Assembly: GCA_018268415.1 (NCBI GenBank)
Contig: JAFDWO010000015.1
Location: 1 to 40,433 of the forward strand
From: Actinomycetota bacterium
GTDB taxonomy: Bacteria; Actinomycetota; Thermoleophilia; Solirubrobacterales; 70-9
Direction: 5' to 3'
DNA length: 40,433 nucleotides
Made by a program: the position numbers and the translations under genes. The notes under the pieces are model-generated. The model did no database searches. It saw nothing but the letters and a program-made list of their open reading frames with translations, and had not been told where the DNA came from. Below are positions 39,159 through 40,433 of the stretch, one piece after another; positions within the stretch are counted from its first letter, which is position 1, and each line of letters opens with the position of its first letter.

Positions 39159-40154
39159 ATGAAGGTGATCACCATCGAGGAGCATTTCGCCACCCCTGAG
39201 CTGATCGAGGCATGGGCGGCGCTGCCTCCCGAGTACGCCGACCCGGCGGTCCCGCTCTACCGGCACGGGCCGCCGAGCGCGGCGCTGGTCGACCTTGGCG
39301 CGGCGCGGCTGGCGTGGATGGACCAGATGGGTATCGACGTCCAGGTCATCTCGTTGACGTCGCCGGGAGTGCAATCGCTCGAGCCGGCGGCGGCCGTCGA
39401 GTTGGCGCGCCGCTCCAACGACCTCCTCGCCCGGACCGTCGCGGAGCATCCGGATCGGTTCCAGGGCCTGGCGGCGCTGCCCACTCCGGACCCTGTCGCG
39501 GCGGCCGCGGAGCTCCGCCGGGCGGTCGGCGAGCTCGGCCTGCAGGGGGCGATCGTCTTCGGCCGCACGCGTGAGCGCAGCCTCGACCATCCGGCCGGCG
39601 AGCCCATCCTCGCCACCGCCGAGGAGCTCAGCGTGCCGCTCTTCCTGCATCCGCAGATCTCGCGACCGCAGGTCCGCGCAGCGCTCTACTCCGACCTGCC
39701 CCCGGGGTTCGACTTCGCCCTCGCCGGGCCGGGGCTCGGCTGGCACCTCGAGGCGGGCGTGCAGTTCGTGCGCCTCGCCCTCACCGGTGCCCTCGACCGC
39801 CATCCCGGCCTGCGGATCATCCTCGGCCACTGGGGCGACGCGATCCTCTTCTACCTCGACGAGCTCGACGTCATCCCGCGCGTCGCGCAAAGCGACTGCG
39901 CGCCGGTCTCCGAGTACGCGAAGCGTCATCTCTACGTCGCCGCCAGCGGCACCCTCAGCCACCGATACACCCGCTGGGCGACCGAAATCCTCGGCCCCGA
40001 CCGGCTCCTCTTCGCCCTCGATCACCCCTTCGTCCCCCGCGCCCCCGGAGACGTAGCGAGCTTCCTCGCCGGCACCCCCCTGAGCGCCACCGACCGCGAG
40101 GGCTTCGCCTCCGGCAACTGGGAAGAGCTGGTTGGTGGCGTCAGGGGTGTCTAG
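39159..40154 (+). CDS. Gamma-resorcylate/2,3-dihydroxybenzoate decarboxylase-like amidohydrolase
   Basis: The 331-residue protein opens MKVITIEEHFATPE. Family knowledge: in gamma-resorcylate decarboxylase the metal ligands are Glu8, His10, His164 and Asp287. Here Glu7 and His9 of IEEHF, His164 in LFLHPQ and Asp288 in ALDHPF occupy matching places, with GHWGD in between. The enzyme removes CO2 from an ortho-hydroxy aromatic acid without an oxidant and can run in reverse. Ring-preparing decarboxylation fits the dioxygenases upstream. GAGAGGAGC precedes the ATG. It is the last gene before the repeat block. Confidence 0.88.
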   Translation: MKVITIEEHFATPELIEAWAALPPEYADPAVPLYRHGPPSAALVDLGAARLAWMDQMGIDVQVISLTSPGVQSLEPAAAVELARRSNDLLARTVAEHPDRFQGLAALPTPDPVAAAAELRRAVGELGLQGAIVFGRTRERSLDHPAGEPILATAEELSVPLFLHPQISRPQVRAALYSDLPPGFDFALAGPGLGWHLEAGVQFVRLALTGALDRHPGLRIILGHWGDAILFYLDELDVIPRVAQSDCAPVSEYAKRHLYVAASGTLSHRYTRWATEILGPDRLLFALDHPFVPRAPGDVASFLAGTPLSATDREGFASGNWEELVGGVRGV

Positions 40155-40177
40155 TTGAGGGGGCGTGCGTGGCGGCG

Positions 40178-40331
40178 CGACCCCGACCCGTGCGCCCGTC
40201 CGAGATGCCGCGCGGGGCGCGTGGCGCCCGACCCCGACCCCCGCACCCGTCCGTGTCGCGCCGCGGGGCGCGTGGCCGCCCGACCCCGACCCCGCACCCG
40301 TCCGAGATGGTCCCGGGCGCCTCATGGCGCT
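40178..40331. repeat. Three tandem 51-52-bp GC-rich units
   Basis: Units begin at 40178, 40229 and 40281, each opening with CGACCCCGACC, then CCCGTCCG and GGCGCGTGGC (or GGCGCCTCATGGC). The third unit runs into the palindrome of the end repeat. Diverged copies in reverse orientation lie at 95-200. No gene is supported between 40155 and the window end. Confidence 0.75.
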
Positions 40332-40402
40332 CCTGGCAGGCTGTGAGCGCCATGAGGCGCCCGGGACGGGAGGGGGTCGTGGGGAAGGCGGGCACAGGGA
40401 CG
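40290..40402. repeat. Right copy of 113-bp terminal inverted repeat
   Basis: It is the perfect reverse complement of 1-113. The hairpin arms are 40310-40332 and 40345-40367 with loop CTGGCAGGCTGT. The 23-bp GC-rich stem is perfect. The repeat continues outward into 34-bp tandem units and inward into the 51-bp units, so several nested repeats meet here. Confidence 0.9.
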
Positions 40403-40433
40403 GGAGGGGGTCGTGAAAAAGACGACACAGGGA
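40366..40433. repeat. Two tandem 34-bp units at the window end
   Basis: ACGGGAGGGGGTCGTG occurs at 40366 and 40400, exactly 34 bp apart, and both units end in ACAGGG. The second unit differs in the middle (AAAAAGACGA instead of GGGAAGGCGGG). One further unit-like tail lies at 3522-3560. The window ends inside this repeat. Confidence 0.8.

Noticed and set aside
40178..40433. CRISPR array
   Set aside because: Units are contiguous tandem repeats that differ gradually, without constant repeats and unique spacers, and no cas gene is present.
1..40433. Whole window as a composite transposon bounded by inverted repeats
   Set aside because: There is no transposase or integrase, no target duplication can be seen, and the same repeat family has an internal copy; an assembly break at a dispersed repeat explains it better.

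Overview
The window is very GC-rich (by eye well above two thirds), codes densely on both strands, and shows mostly GAG/GTC/CTC codon choice, many GTG/TTG starts, ATGA/GTGA gene overlaps, lipoprotein substrate-binding proteins and a mycofactocin-type short-chain dehydrogenase. This points to a soil or sediment actinobacterium, with Thermoleophilia/Solirubrobacterales as my best guess. I found no rRNA, tRNA, CRISPR array, transposase or phage gene. Both ends of the window carry the same 113-bp repeat in opposite orientation, so the ends probably reflect dispersed repeats that stopped an assembly.

Layout. 1-220: left repeat block. 221-3447: a housekeeping-like stretch with a GNAT acetyltransferase (-), a small cupin (+), a MarR regulator (-) and a ClC chloride channel (-); the last two are translationally coupled. 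3448-4019: a 570-bp gap holding a candidate operator, a degenerate copy of the end repeat and a 33-11-33 fold-back element. 4020-12913 (+): a BMP/Nup-type ABC importer (lipoprotein, ATPase, two permeases), then a RutB-like cysteine hydrolase, the large subunit of a molybdenum hydroxylase and an ACMSD-type amidohydrolase. 12929-13843 (-): a LysR regulator. 13914-22659 (+): ten head-to-tail, mostly overlapping genes: cyclase, VOC protein, enoyl-CoA hydratase, acyl-CoA synthetase, an SDR-like protein without the catalytic Tyr/Lys, CoxG, an acyl-CoA-dehydrogenase-like protein, an amidase, and the FAD and 2Fe-2S subunits of the molybdenum hydroxylase. My reading is one catabolic island for an imported compound, probably an N-heterocycle or amide: uptake, hydroxylation by the Mo enzyme, C-N bond hydrolysis (hydrolase, cyclase, amidase), then CoA activation and beta-oxidation-like steps.

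22702-40154: a second catabolic region. A TetR gene (-) diverges from a mycofactocin-type SDR. Next come an extradiol dioxygenase and FAH-family hydrolase pair, a ribose-type (CUT2-like) ABC importer (ATPase, permease, separately promoted lipoprotein), a MetE-like zinc protein, a salicylyl-CoA-5-hydroxylase-like flavoprotein, an EntE/SdgA-like aryl-acid ligase, a second FAH hydrolase, a second extradiol dioxygenase, a second TetR, a 117-aa unknown, an orphan ribose-type ATPase and a gamma-resorcylate-decarboxylase-like amidohydrolase. This looks like uptake and ring cleavage of hydroxylated (ortho-hydroxy or ortho-amino) aromatic acids.

The strongest new signal is regulatory. The AT-rich palindrome AAACTGATNNNNATCATTT recurs at three promoters of the second region (TetR/SDR, ABC lipoprotein, MetE-like gene) and is probably the operator of the local TetR. 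A second inverted repeat, TGTCG-N6-CGRCA with an AT-rich N6 that is the -10 hexamer itself in two cases, recurs at four other upstream regions there. The two substrate-binding protein genes prefer GAA for Glu, against the GAG habit of the genes around them.
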